DNA of 64,000 bases, taken from NCBI GenBank assembly GCA_964569425.1, contig CAZMVD010000007.1:1-64000 (forward strand), written 5' to 3'. The notes under the pieces are model-generated. The model was not told the origin of the DNA and made no database searches. It worked only from the letters and a program-made list of their open reading frames with translations. Each line of letters begins with the position of its first letter. The first letter of the stretch is position 1. Source of the stretch: JACQXM01 sp964569425 (lineage in GTDB: Bacteria > Planctomycetota > Phycisphaerae > UBA1845). Both the position numbers and the translations under genes were made by a program. Shown here piece by piece: positions 37,104 to 45,134 of this stretch.

Positions 37104-37338
37104 GAGGCTGTCCAGACCGCCAGGCGAATCGAACAATTACCGGGGCGACATGGCGTGTATCGCTGTTCGCGAGGCGCGGCGCCCGGGTGGCGGCGTCATG
37201 GTGGTTTTGGCGGGTGCCGGTCGATTGGTGGGCTGGATGGTGCGTAGGGAATGTGGCGGCGCGGGCCAGGATCGCCGGGAAGACCGGCCGTGGTTGCGCG
37301 CCCGTTCGATGCGTTGAGTGACCCTCAGGGAGAGGCCG

Positions 37339-37797
37339 ATGGAACGGTGCGTTCAGTTTTCGATTTTTCTGGTGAACAAGCCGGGGATGTTGTCGCAGAT
37401 TTTCCGCGAGCTGGCGAAGGCGAAGATCAATATCGTCAACCTGGCGATGATGGACTCCATGGAGCATGGGGTTCTGCGGATGATTGTGGATGATGTGGCC
37501 TTGTGCCGACAGGTGATGCGGCTGGCCAACATTCCGATGACCGAGACGGAAGTGCTGGCGGTGGGGCTGCCGAACCGCCCGGGCGCTGCGGCGGAACTGT
37601 GCGACAAGCTTTCTGCGGCGCACATCAACATCGGGTATATGTACTGCACCAGCGGCATCAACGGTTCGAAGACGATGGTGGTGCTCAAGGTGCCGGACAT
37701 TAAGAAGGCGATCAAGGTACTGTCGGCGGTCAACAAGACGACGCGGCGGGACATGAAGATCAAGCTGCGCCGCCCGGCGGTGACCAATCGGCGATAG
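37339..37797 (+). CDS. Tandem ACT-domain protein
   Basis: 152 aa from the ATG at 37339, preceded by a CAGGGAGAGG ribosome-binding region. Two ACT-type ligand-binding units can be read: VQFSIFLVNKPGMLSQIFRE with NIVNLAMMDSMEHGVLRMIV, and EVLAVGLPNRPGAAAELCDK with AAHINIGYMYCTSGINGSKT. The conserved Gly of the ligand pocket is present in both (KPG, RPG). Stand-alone double ACT proteins usually bind amino acids and modulate partner enzymes or transport. The Lys/Arg-rich C-terminus (RRDMKIKLRRPAVTNRR) may contact nucleic acid or a partner. No enzyme target is adjacent. Confidence 0.85.
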   Translation: MERCVQFSIFLVNKPGMLSQIFRELAKAKINIVNLAMMDSMEHGVLRMIVDDVALCRQVMRLANIPMTETEVLAVGLPNRPGAAAELCDKLSAAHINIGYMYCTSGINGSKTMVVLKVPDIKKAIKVLSAVNKTTRRDMKIKLRRPAVTNRR

Positions 37798-37884
37798 CAC
37801 CAGCGGCGAATTCGTCCCATTCCGGCCACGAGAGGATTTTCGACTCGCCCAAGTACGGGAATCGACCTTCCTGCACTGTTTGCC

Positions 37885-38286
37885 ATGTGTTACACCGTCG
37901 GGACATGCAATTATGCATCGACGTCGGATGTGTGGCGCCGCCGGGTGGGGCGTATCGCCTGCGCTTCGACTCTCCTCTTTCTCCTTGGTTGCAGCATCGC
38001 GGGATCGTGGAACCGCGTGGAAACAACGCCGCCGAACGGTGCGTTTCCGGTCGAATCGTTGACTCTGAGTCCTGACGGGCGGTTTACCGCGACGGGATGG
38101 CGCAACGGTTCGCCGGCCACGCGTACCGGCACCTACCGTTGGAACGGGAGTACCCTGCGCCTGGAGATGGCCGAGGGCGGCACGGTGGAGTTTGGCGGTC
38201 GCCGCCGCAGCGACGGCGCGCTGCTGCTCATCGACCGGTCGAGCAGCGATCAGCCCCGTGCCGTGTTTAAGCCGCGGGAGAGATAG
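37885..38286 (+). CDS. Small lipoprotein, unknown function
   Basis: 133 aa. The N-terminal segment after RRRVGRIACASTLLFLLGC has a good lipobox (LLGC). The mature domain of about 95 residues is beta-rich with SLTLSPDGRFTATGWRNGSP and TRTGTYRWNGSTLRLEMAEG, resembling small lipocalin/META-like outer-membrane folds, but no family can be named. It precedes truB by 19 bases. The start is uncertain: a hydrophilic stretch precedes the signal peptide. Confidence 0.6.
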   Translation: MCYTVGTCNYASTSDVWRRRVGRIACASTLLFLLGCSIAGSWNRVETTPPNGAFPVESLTLSPDGRFTATGWRNGSPATRTGTYRWNGSTLRLEMAEGGTVEFGGRRRSDGALLLIDRSSSDQPRAVFKPRER

Positions 38287-38305
38287 GCGGCCGGTTTTTC
38301 ACTTT

Positions 38306-39058
38306 GTGAGTGCTTTGCCACGCGATCTGCACGGTATCATCAACCTTCACAAGCCCGCGGGAATCACCTCGGCGAAGGCGCTGTATCGCGTGCGCTCATT
38401 GGTGGGCCAGCGCAGAAGCGGGCATGCGGGCACGCTCGATCCGGCGGCTTCGGGCGTGCTGGTGCTGTGTCTGGGGCGGGCGACGCGGCTGGTGGAGCGG
38501 GTGATGGACCAGCCGAAGGGGTATCGCGCCGTGGCACGGCTGGACGTGACCAGCGAGAGCTTCGACGCGGACCGGACGATGACGCCGGTGGCGGTGGATG
38601 CGGTTCCTTCGGCGGAGGCGGTGGCGGCCGCGCTGGCGGGTTTTGAAGGGGCGATCGCACAAGTTCCGCCGCGGGTGAGCGCGATCAAAGTGGGAGGAGT
38701 TCCGGCGTATCGCCGAAGGGCGGACGATGCGGCGCTGGTGCTGGCGCCGCGAACGGTGCGCGTGTACTGGTTGGTCATGCGGCGTTACGCCTGGCCCGAA
38801 GTGGAGTTCGAGATGGCGTGCGGGCGGGGGACTTATGTGCGGGCGCTGGCGCGCGATCTGGGGGAGCGACTGGGCACCGGCGGTTGTTTGACGTCCCTGG
38901 TGCGGACCCGGGTGGGCCCCTTTTCGATTGAAGAGAGTGCCACGCTGGAGGCACTTCGTGAGGCGAGCGATCCGGCGGCCTGTCTGATTGAACTGGAACG
39001 GGCGATGGCGCTGCTCGACCCTGGGGCGATGACGATTCCGCCACGGCCGGTGGCATAG
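38306..39058 (+). CDS. truB: tRNA pseudouridine(55) synthase TruB
   Basis: About 250 aa from the GTG at 38306; a TTG three codons later is also possible. HGIINLHKPAGITSAKALYR and the catalytic GHAGTLDPAASGVLVLCLGR (Asp in TLDP) identify the family, as do YRAVARLDVTSESFDADRTM and CGRGTYVRALARDLGERLGT. The enzyme makes pseudouridine 55 in the T-loop of tRNA. The usual partners (rbfA, infB) are encoded on the other strand about 9 kb away, so truB has been separated from that operon. Confidence 0.94.
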   Translation: MSALPRDLHGIINLHKPAGITSAKALYRVRSLVGQRRSGHAGTLDPAASGVLVLCLGRATRLVERVMDQPKGYRAVARLDVTSESFDADRTMTPVAVDAVPSAEAVAAALAGFEGAIAQVPPRVSAIKVGGVPAYRRRADDAALVLAPRTVRVYWLVMRRYAWPEVEFEMACGRGTYVRALARDLGERLGTGGCLTSLVRTRVGPFSIEESATLEALREASDPAACLIELERAMALLDPGAMTIPPRPVA

Positions 39059-39284
39059 CCATGGTGATCGCGAGTGTTCTTGCGTTTCCTTCCCGCTTGA
39101 GCGATTTGTGCGGGGCCGACTCGAGTCCGGCCTGGCAATCGGGCGGGTTCGACCGGCTCGACGATGTTGGTCGCCCTTGATCCGGGCACGGCGGGCCGCC
39201 TTGTGCGGCCGGACTCCGCAGTCTAGCATTTTCTCGTTCGTTTTCCTTCGAATTCAGTGTCCATTTTCTTGAGGAGTGCCATCC

Positions 39285-39704
39285 ATGGGACTGGTCAGAG
39301 AATTCAAAGAATTCGCGGTCAAGGGGAACATGATCGACATGGCCGTCGGCATTATCATCGGCGGCGCCTTTGGGAAGGTGGTCAGCTCGTTGGTGTCGGA
39401 CATACTAATGCCGCCGTTGGGGCTGCTGATGGGGCGGATGGACTTTTCCGAGTACAAGATCGGGTTGATGTCCTCGGCGGTGAGCGGGGATGGAACAGCC
39501 CTACCGGCGGTCGATCTGCGTTTCGGGGTGTTTGTTAATGCGATGATCGACTTCACCATCGTGGCCTTTGCGGTTTTCCTGCTGGTGAAGGCGATCAACC
39601 GTCTGCGCCGTCAACAGGAAGCTGCCCCGCCGCCGCCTCCGCCGACTCCGGAGGAGGTGTTGGTGCTGCGCGATATTCGCGACCTGTTGAAGGCCAAGGT
39701 CTGA
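39285..39704 (+). CDS. mscL: Large-conductance mechanosensitive channel MscL
   Basis: 139 aa from the ATG eight bases after a GAGGAG ribosome-binding site. Features include LVREFKEFAVKGNMIDMAVG (amphipathic N-helix and TM1 start), IIGGAFGKVVSSLVSDILMP (pore-lining helix), and VNAMIDFTIVAFAVFLLVKA (TM2). A PPPPPP linker joins the C-terminal bundle helix. The channel opens on membrane tension to release osmolytes. Confidence 0.96.
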   Translation: MGLVREFKEFAVKGNMIDMAVGIIIGGAFGKVVSSLVSDILMPPLGLLMGRMDFSEYKIGLMSSAVSGDGTALPAVDLRFGVFVNAMIDFTIVAFAVFLLVKAINRLRRQQEAAPPPPPPTPEEVLVLRDIRDLLKAKV

Positions 39705-39803
39705 GCGGCCGCGGCGGATACCGAACGGGGAAACTTGGTCCACCGGCGAGTAGCCGAGCTTTCCGCGGCGATGGCATTCGGCTGCGGTTGCTACGCCGTA
39801 CGA

Positions 39804-40919
39804 TCATTGGGCGTATTGCGTCATCCGCCTGACCACCAGTTGATCGCAATCAGCGGCCGAACGGGGGTTGACGGCCTTGAAGTCGGCGTGGTGGTTGTTC
39901 TGATAGTCCACGATGACCCATTCGCCGGCGCGGTCGCATAGCGCGACGTGAACGGCCCCAACGGCGCTGCTGCTCATGATGTAATCGGCGAAGAGCGCAT
40001 AGTCGGCGTCGGGCGGGTTTGCGCGAACGTAATCCCGAAAGGCACGTGCCATGTCCCACAATACCCTCTGCTCGTTCATGTTGCCTTGGATGTCGAACGA
40101 CGGACCTTCGGCCGCTGCGACTGCCCGGGTGACGCCGGCCTGGGTCAGCAGGCGCGCCAATTGCACGGCCTGGTCCGCACGGCTCTCGCCGCCGGCGCGG
40201 ACAGGAAAGACCACCAGGGTGGCGGTGGAAGCAGATTTCTGGAACGCCGCCTGGCGGTCATTCATGGCATCGCGTTCGGTCGTGTCCGGCACGCCGGTTT
40301 TCTTCTCCCAGTTCTGAGAGAGTTTTCCCGGTTTGCCGGTAGAGCGCTGTGGATCGCTGAGCCCGAGCACGGGACGCAAACGATCGACCAGCAGTACGCA
40401 GCAAGTCATGGGATCGCGCGGACCGATGCGCCTGAAGTCGGCATCGCCCCGGGACTGGCGGTCGTGCCAGGCGATCGACCCTTGCCGGTCGACGATCACG
40501 CTGCGGACTTCCGCGACACCCTGTCCCGGCGTGCCCAGGAATTCCGCGTACATCACGAAGTCGGTTGTGGGCGGATGGGCGCGCACGAATTCCGCGAGTG
40601 AAGCGGCGGTTTGCGCCGGATCCGCCTGATCGGGGGGACGAAACTCGACCTCGCTCAGTTCGAGGTTGGTCATGCCGGAACGCTCCAGCAACATTCCGAG
40701 CGCCTCCGCGACCTGTGCGGACGCGTTGCCGACCAGTCCGACGGGCAGAATGGTCATCGAAGCGTTCTTTCCCGCGGCGCGTAATTGCCCGGCGAGCTCG
40801 TTCTCGGGGGCGGGCTGGGGCGACCCTTCTTTCCGGTCGCAAGCCGGGCCGACGAGCATCGCGCCCGCGATTGTCACCAAGGCCGCCATCCAAGGTTTGT
40901 TCTTCGTGTTTTGTTTCAT
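39804..40919 (-). CDS. Lipoprotein with two copies of one domain, TetR-controlled
   Basis: 371 aa. A signal peptide with a lipobox-like ending (AGAMLVGPAC) leads into two related domains of about 130 residues. Copy one holds MTILPVGLVGNASAQVAEAL, FVRAHPPTTDFVMYAEFLGT and ADFRRIGPRDPMTCCVLLVD. Copy two holds LVVFPVRAGGESRADQAVQL, YVRANPPDADYALFADYIMS and ADFKAVNPRSAADCDQLVVR. This indicates internal duplication. No family is recognised. Its promoter region carries the same palindrome found ahead of the adjacent tetR gene, so repression by that regulator is likely. Confidence 0.75.
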   Translation of the reverse strand: MKQNTKNKPWMAALVTIAGAMLVGPACDRKEGSPQPAPENELAGQLRAAGKNASMTILPVGLVGNASAQVAEALGMLLERSGMTNLELSEVEFRPPDQADPAQTAASLAEFVRAHPPTTDFVMYAEFLGTPGQGVAEVRSVIVDRQGSIAWHDRQSRGDADFRRIGPRDPMTCCVLLVDRLRPVLGLSDPQRSTGKPGKLSQNWEKKTGVPDTTERDAMNDRQAAFQKSASTATLVVFPVRAGGESRADQAVQLARLLTQAGVTRAVAAAEGPSFDIQGNMNEQRVLWDMARAFRDYVRANPPDADYALFADYIMSSSAVGAVHVALCDRAGEWVIVDYQNNHHADFKAVNPRSAADCDQLVVRRMTQYAQ

Positions 40920-40950
40920 GGTTGTGTTCCTTCTGACTTAGGGGGTGGTT

Positions 40951-40966
40951 GTAAGTAAATACTTAC
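40951..40966. promoter_or_regulatory. Putative TetR operator ahead of the duplicated lipoprotein
   Basis: GTAAGTAAATACTTAC is a perfect 7-base inverted repeat around AA. On the minus strand it starts immediately after TGTAAT, a likely -10 hexamer, so a bound regulator would cover the start site. The same layout occurs ahead of tetR at 41605-41626. Confidence 0.75.
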
Positions 40967-40982
40967 ATTACACTGAAAAAAA

Positions 40983-41579
40983 CTAGTCCGGGGTCGTCCC
41001 CTCCAACAGCAATTGGCCCGCGTTGGCCATCATCTTTCTTCGCTGGGTGGGTGTCAGCAAGTTGAGTTCCTGCGCGATGCCCGCCATGGTTCCCAGCCCG
41101 ATCACGGCCCAGGCGCAGGATTCCACGCTCGGCTGCCGCTTTCCTCCGCCGGAGCGGCGATAGGCGGCGATGTGCCCGCTCACGAAGCGATAGAACCGGC
41201 CGTACATGTCACCTAGCGCCTGACGAATCGCCGGATCGGTGGTTTCGCTGAGTCCGGCGAATACCAGGCGTTGGAGCCCCGACTCGCCGTGGTGCTGGGC
41301 CTCGTAATGCAGCAGGCGCTCCGCGGGGGGGCGGCCGTCGCCCTTTCCCGCGAGCAGCCGTTCCCATGCGTGGGCACTCCGTGCGTACACATGCTCAATC
41401 GCTGCGACGAACATCGCGCGCTTGTCGCGCCACAGGCGATACAGGACGTTCTCGCGGACGTTGCAGCGTTTGGCCAGAACGGCCGTTGTGGTGCGCCGAT
41501 AGCCGAGATCGGCAAACGTTTGCGCTACGATGGCGATCAGTGTTCTCCGTCGTTCATCCGCCTGACTGGGCCGGGCCAT
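40983..41579 (-). CDS. TetR-family transcriptional regulator
   Basis: 198 aa from the ATG giving MARPSQADERRRTLIAIVAQ. The N-terminal helix-turn-helix is TFADLGYRRTTTAVLAKRCN with VRENVLYRLWRDKRAMFVAA, a classical TetR DNA-binding domain. The C-terminal ligand-binding helices show no specific signature. It is followed after 63 bases by the duplicated lipoprotein gene on the same strand. Matching palindromes in both promoters suggest it represses itself and that gene. The inducer is unknown. Confidence 0.9.
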   Translation of the reverse strand: MARPSQADERRRTLIAIVAQTFADLGYRRTTTAVLAKRCNVRENVLYRLWRDKRAMFVAAIEHVYARSAHAWERLLAGKGDGRPPAERLLHYEAQHHGESGLQRLVFAGLSETTDPAIRQALGDMYGRFYRFVSGHIAAYRRSGGGKRQPSVESCAWAVIGLGTMAGIAQELNLLTPTQRRKMMANAGQLLLEGTTPD

Positions 41580-41604
41580 TGCCTGTTTCCATACTCGCCG
41601 TTTT

Positions 41605-41626
41605 GTAAGTAATTGCTTACAGTATA
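41605..41626 (-). promoter_or_regulatory. tetR promoter -10 with adjacent operator
   Basis: On the minus strand TATACT (41621-41626) is followed directly by GTAAGCAATTACTTAC (41605-41620), the same palindrome as at 40951-40966 with one mismatch between arms. This indicates autoregulation. No good -35 was seen, which would suit a weak autoregulated promoter. Confidence 0.7.
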
Positions 41627-41793
41627 TCACATTCGGGTGTTGTGTCTCGTGTAAAGCTGTCGAAAGGGGGCAGCTGATCCGGGCGTTTCCTTCCTGAGGC
41701 GTGTTCCTGGTTTCGATAGAGGGGTGGTGCCGGTTGGAATGCCCCTGCGCTTGGCGGCAGTTGAATTTGTACTTGATGGGCATTGGCCCAGAG

Positions 41794-41822
41794 TTGATTG
41801 AGGAAACTGTTTTAGGTATAAT
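41794..41822 (+). promoter_or_regulatory. Putative promoter for the CHASE2 kinase gene
   Basis: TTGATT (41794-41799) and TATAAT (41817-41822) are 17 bases apart, in the 390-base space between tetR and the kinase. Transcription would begin about 140 bases upstream of the kinase ATG. No other gene is supported in this space. Confidence 0.6.
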
Positions 41823-41969
41823 CTTACACGGTAAAGCGCTACCGAATCCGCGATACTCCGGTGTTGTCATCCAAGGATAAACAACTCGCGGTCTATCGCG
41901 CAGAGGCACCTCGCAGCACATTGCCACGGTAGCTGTTGACAGCGTTCGTCTTTCGGGTCTTGGCGGACG

Positions 41970-44330
41970 ATGCAGGACGATACTCACTCTTCACCCTTGA
42001 GCCCGGGATCTCTTGAGCAGGCGCTGCGCGCGCTCGAATCCGCAACGAATCAGCCGGACCCGGGACTGGAGATTCCCGGCTGCCGCATCATGCGCGAGCT
42101 GTATCGCGGGGGGCAGGGCGTGGTGTACCAGGCCATTCAAACGGCGACCGGGCGGGTGGTCGCGGTGAAGGTGCTCGTGCCGCGCGGCGCATCGGTGGAG
42201 AAGGCGCGGCGGCGCTTTCTCAAGGAAGGGCGGTTGATCGCCCAACTCAAGCACCCGTACATCGTGACCTTGTACGATTCGGGCACCACGGCCGACGACC
42301 GTCTCTATTACGTCATGGAGTACATCGAAGGGACTACGCTCCGCACCTATGTGCGCGATAAGAAGCTCCCCCTCGAAGAGGTGCTGGTCCTGTTCGCCAC
42401 CCTGTGCGATGCCGTCGAGGCGCTCCACACGCGCGGCATCGTGCACCGTGATCTCAAACCTTCCAACGTCCTGGTGGATTCCAGCGGACGCCTCGTGTTG
42501 ATCGATCTGGGCCTGGCGGTGGCCCGGTCCGCCCCCATCGAGGCCACGCTGTCCCAGCCCGGCGACCTTTTGGGCACACTCGCCTACATGTCGCCGGAAC
42601 AGACCACCAACACCAGCCTCGAACTTGATGCCCGTTCCGATGTCTATGCCCTGGGCGTCATGCTGTTTGAGGCATTGACCGGCAATCATCCCTACTCCCT
42701 CCACGGCACCATTGAGAGGGTGGTGGAGCGCATTCGTGAATCCCAACCATTTCCCCTGACCGAAGCGTGGAGCCCGTCCGAAGGCGTTCACCACCATTCC
42801 AAAAATGGTGCGGGCAGTGTCTGTCCGTTGGACAAGGACATCGAGACAATCGTCCGCAAAGCGCTCGCGAAGGATCGTGCGCTTCGCTACGACTCGGCGG
42901 GCGAATTGTGTGCCGATCTTCGGCGCTACCTTGCTGGGGAGTCGATTGTCGCGCGTCCGCCGAGTGCGCTGAACTATGTTACCTCGCACGTGCGGCGCCT
43001 GGCACGCCGCCACCCGCGGTCAGCGGTGCTACTAGCGGCACTGGTCGGTCTGGCGGTCAGCGCCGGACCGATGGACGACTGGGTTCAGCGCGGGTTGCAC
43101 GTTGATCGTGCCCTGTCGACATGGATGACGACGGCGCTGCTTGAACCCCCTTCCGCCGAGCGGCTCAGTCGGGTCGTGGTGGTGGGCATTACCGATGACA
43201 CGGACGTGGCAGGGCTGGCAGAGCACACGGGGTTTGTCGATGTGTCGCCGGGCCAGGTGCGCAGTTGGCGCAGGCTGCACGGAGAAATCATGAAGCAACT
43301 GGTGCGGAGCGGTTGTCGCGCCGTGGTCTTTGACATCCTGTTTCGCCAGGAGTCGGAATTTGATGAGACACTGTTGGAAGGCGTGCATGCGCTCGCAGAA
43401 CAGGGCATTCGCGTGATCATGGCCGTGGAGCCGTTCTGGTCAGGGGATCGCGGTCTGGATGCCCTGGCACCGGACCTTGCCGCCGCGGCGCGCTGGGGTT
43501 CGGTGGCCGCGAATTTCCGGCATTCGGAAGCGTGGTCGGTTCCCGTGGTGCTCGTGCGCGACGGCAAGGAGGTTCTGCGGTCCATGTCGCTGGAGACGCT
43601 CGCTGCTGTGCAGTTTCCATCGGGCGATTCGCGGGTGTTGTTTAATCCTGGTTCCGGGGCAGTGCTGGTGGTTGAGGAACGGTCGCCGACCGACGGCGTG
43701 TGGTGCCGCGTGCCCGGAAATCGGCACGTTGGTTCGCTTTTGACGCGCGACGTGCGGATGCCGAGCGATGAAGAAAGGCGCTATGGCGTCCGCGCGGGAG
43801 ACGTGGTGGGGGATCTGCGACTGCCGCCGATCAGCGACGCAGCGATGGCGGCGTCTACCCTGGATTTTGGGGAGGTGCTGAGGGGCGACTCCACGGACCG
43901 GCACGATTCGTTCGCCGGTCGCGTCGTGGTGATCGGCAATCTGCGCAGCAATGCAGGGGACCGATTCCGTTATCCGGACGGCCGTACGGTGTCGGGCGTC
44001 TATGGGCAGGCGGTGGCCATTGACGCATTGCTGCGCGAAAGCTGGGTGCGGCTGTCGCCCTTTGCGGAGCGCTGGTCCCTGGGGCTGGTTGGGGCGCTGG
44101 TGGGGTTGTGCATTGCCCTTCGCGCCGGCGGACGGTGGGTTCGCGGCGGCGCAGTGCTCGCGATTGCGGCGGTCGGGTTTCTGCTCGTGGCGTGCGGTGC
44201 CTGCTACCTGGCTCAATGGGTTATCAATCCGGGGCGTATCGTCCTGGCAGCCGTGGTTACGTGTGTACTGGTCGCGGCATTGCGCCGCGCCTGTGGCCTT
44301 TCCTCTTTTCTTGCCAAGGAGAGACATTGA
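41970..44330 (+). CDS. Membrane Ser/Thr protein kinase with CHASE2 sensor domain
   Basis: 786 aa. The N-terminal kinase domain has the Gly loop RGGQGVVYQA, the ATP-binding Lys 67 (VAVKV), catalytic HRDLKPSNV (Asp 161) and APE-like SPEQ. The metal-binding DFG is DLG (Asp 179), which is common in bacterial kinases and still active. A first membrane segment at about residues 347-365 is followed by a CHASE2 extracytoplasmic sensor (VVVVGITDDTDVAG, IMKQLVRSGCRAVVFDILF) and three C-terminal transmembrane helices. Its stop overlaps the ATG of a lipoprotein (TGATG), a likely partner. It probably phosphorylates cytoplasmic targets in response to an envelope signal. Confidence 0.9.
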   Translation: MQDDTHSSPLSPGSLEQALRALESATNQPDPGLEIPGCRIMRELYRGGQGVVYQAIQTATGRVVAVKVLVPRGASVEKARRRFLKEGRLIAQLKHPYIVTLYDSGTTADDRLYYVMEYIEGTTLRTYVRDKKLPLEEVLVLFATLCDAVEALHTRGIVHRDLKPSNVLVDSSGRLVLIDLGLAVARSAPIEATLSQPGDLLGTLAYMSPEQTTNTSLELDARSDVYALGVMLFEALTGNHPYSLHGTIERVVERIRESQPFPLTEAWSPSEGVHHHSKNGAGSVCPLDKDIETIVRKALAKDRALRYDSAGELCADLRRYLAGESIVARPPSALNYVTSHVRRLARRHPRSAVLLAALVGLAVSAGPMDDWVQRGLHVDRALSTWMTTALLEPPSAERLSRVVVVGITDDTDVAGLAEHTGFVDVSPGQVRSWRRLHGEIMKQLVRSGCRAVVFDILFRQESEFDETLLEGVHALAEQGIRVIMAVEPFWSGDRGLDALAPDLAAAARWGSVAANFRHSEAWSVPVVLVRDGKEVLRSMSLETLAAVQFPSGDSRVLFNPGSGAVLVVEERSPTDGVWCRVPGNRHVGSLLTRDVRMPSDEERRYGVRAGDVVGDLRLPPISDAAMAASTLDFGEVLRGDSTDRHDSFAGRVVVIGNLRSNAGDRFRYPDGRTVSGVYGQAVAIDALLRESWVRLSPFAERWSLGLVGALVGLCIALRAGGRWVRGGAVLAIAAVGFLLVACGACYLAQWVINPGRIVLAAVVTCVLVAALRRACGLSSFLAKERH

Positions 44331-45025
44331 TGACGAAATCTGGTTTGATCGGCGCCGCGCTGGCCGCCGGGTTGGCCGCGGGCTGTGCAACAAACGGCAA
44401 GGACCACAAGTTCAATTCGGGGCCGTCGCTTCGATTGACCGGCGCGGTGGTTGAGGACACGTCAACGGCGACGCCTACGTATCACTTTGTCGACCTTGAG
44501 GAGCCAGACGGCGAACGAGGCGGTACGGACGTGCCGCTGGAGATCAGGAGTTGGTACACGACGAACCAGAACCTCAAGGTTGCGGTCAAAGAGAGCGTGG
44601 GTGGAAAGTTTTATAACTATGAGGCGGTCGTCGGTCCGCAGAGCAAAACCGAGACCACGACGTTCCGCCTGGTCAGCGCCGACAAGGGCATAGAGATTGC
44701 CAGCGGCTGGGTTATTGCGTGGGGGACGCTGGCCAGGGCAGCGACCGAATGGGTGACGGCCGCATCGGAAGGTTCGACGATCGCGCTGGAGCGCGTCAGC
44801 GGGACCACCGAACGGGTGTACTTTCTTCAGGGATTGAGAGCAACGGTTACCTGTGGATCGGCCAGCCCGGTTTATATCACGTCACCAGGGTATTACGTGC
44901 AGTTGGATTACACCTATGGTACTACGGCGTGTACGGTCACGGGTCCGACCCCGATTGCCGGCTCTGCGGTGGAGCCGACGGTGAATCGGCTCAGCATGAT
45001 CATGGATGTGGCAAACAAGCCATGA
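44330..45025 (+). CDS. Lipoprotein coupled to the CHASE2 kinase
   Basis: 231 aa. The signal peptide MTKSGLIGAALAAGLAAGC gives a clear lipobox. The mature part has beta-rich segments such as TPTYHFVDLEEPDGERGG, NLKVAVKESVGGKFYNYEAV and YYVQLDYTYGTTACTVTGPT. No family is recognised. The start overlaps the stop of the kinase by one base with an AAGGAGAG ribosome-binding site inside the kinase gene, so it is made with the kinase. It may act as an input partner in the envelope; this is inference from coupling. Confidence 0.75.
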   Translation: MTKSGLIGAALAAGLAAGCATNGKDHKFNSGPSLRLTGAVVEDTSTATPTYHFVDLEEPDGERGGTDVPLEIRSWYTTNQNLKVAVKESVGGKFYNYEAVVGPQSKTETTTFRLVSADKGIEIASGWVIAWGTLARAATEWVTAASEGSTIALERVSGTTERVYFLQGLRATVTCGSASPVYITSPGYYVQLDYTYGTTACTVTGPTPIAGSAVEPTVNRLSMIMDVANKP

Positions 45026-45134
45026 CGCAACGTGCGCAGGCGCGTGAACGGGGTGCGAGGCGCACCGGACGCTGCCGCACCGAATCGGCGCAGGAAGTCG
45101 AAAGACCGGCGATAACGTTTCGGGTGTAACGCGG

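Noticed and set aside
37095..37241. 48-codon frame starting MYIEAVQT with a GGAGGAAAGG sequence just before it
   Set aside because: The start overlaps the -10 of a likely promoter (TATATT) and the peptide has no recognisable features; the sequence is better explained as promoter and leader.
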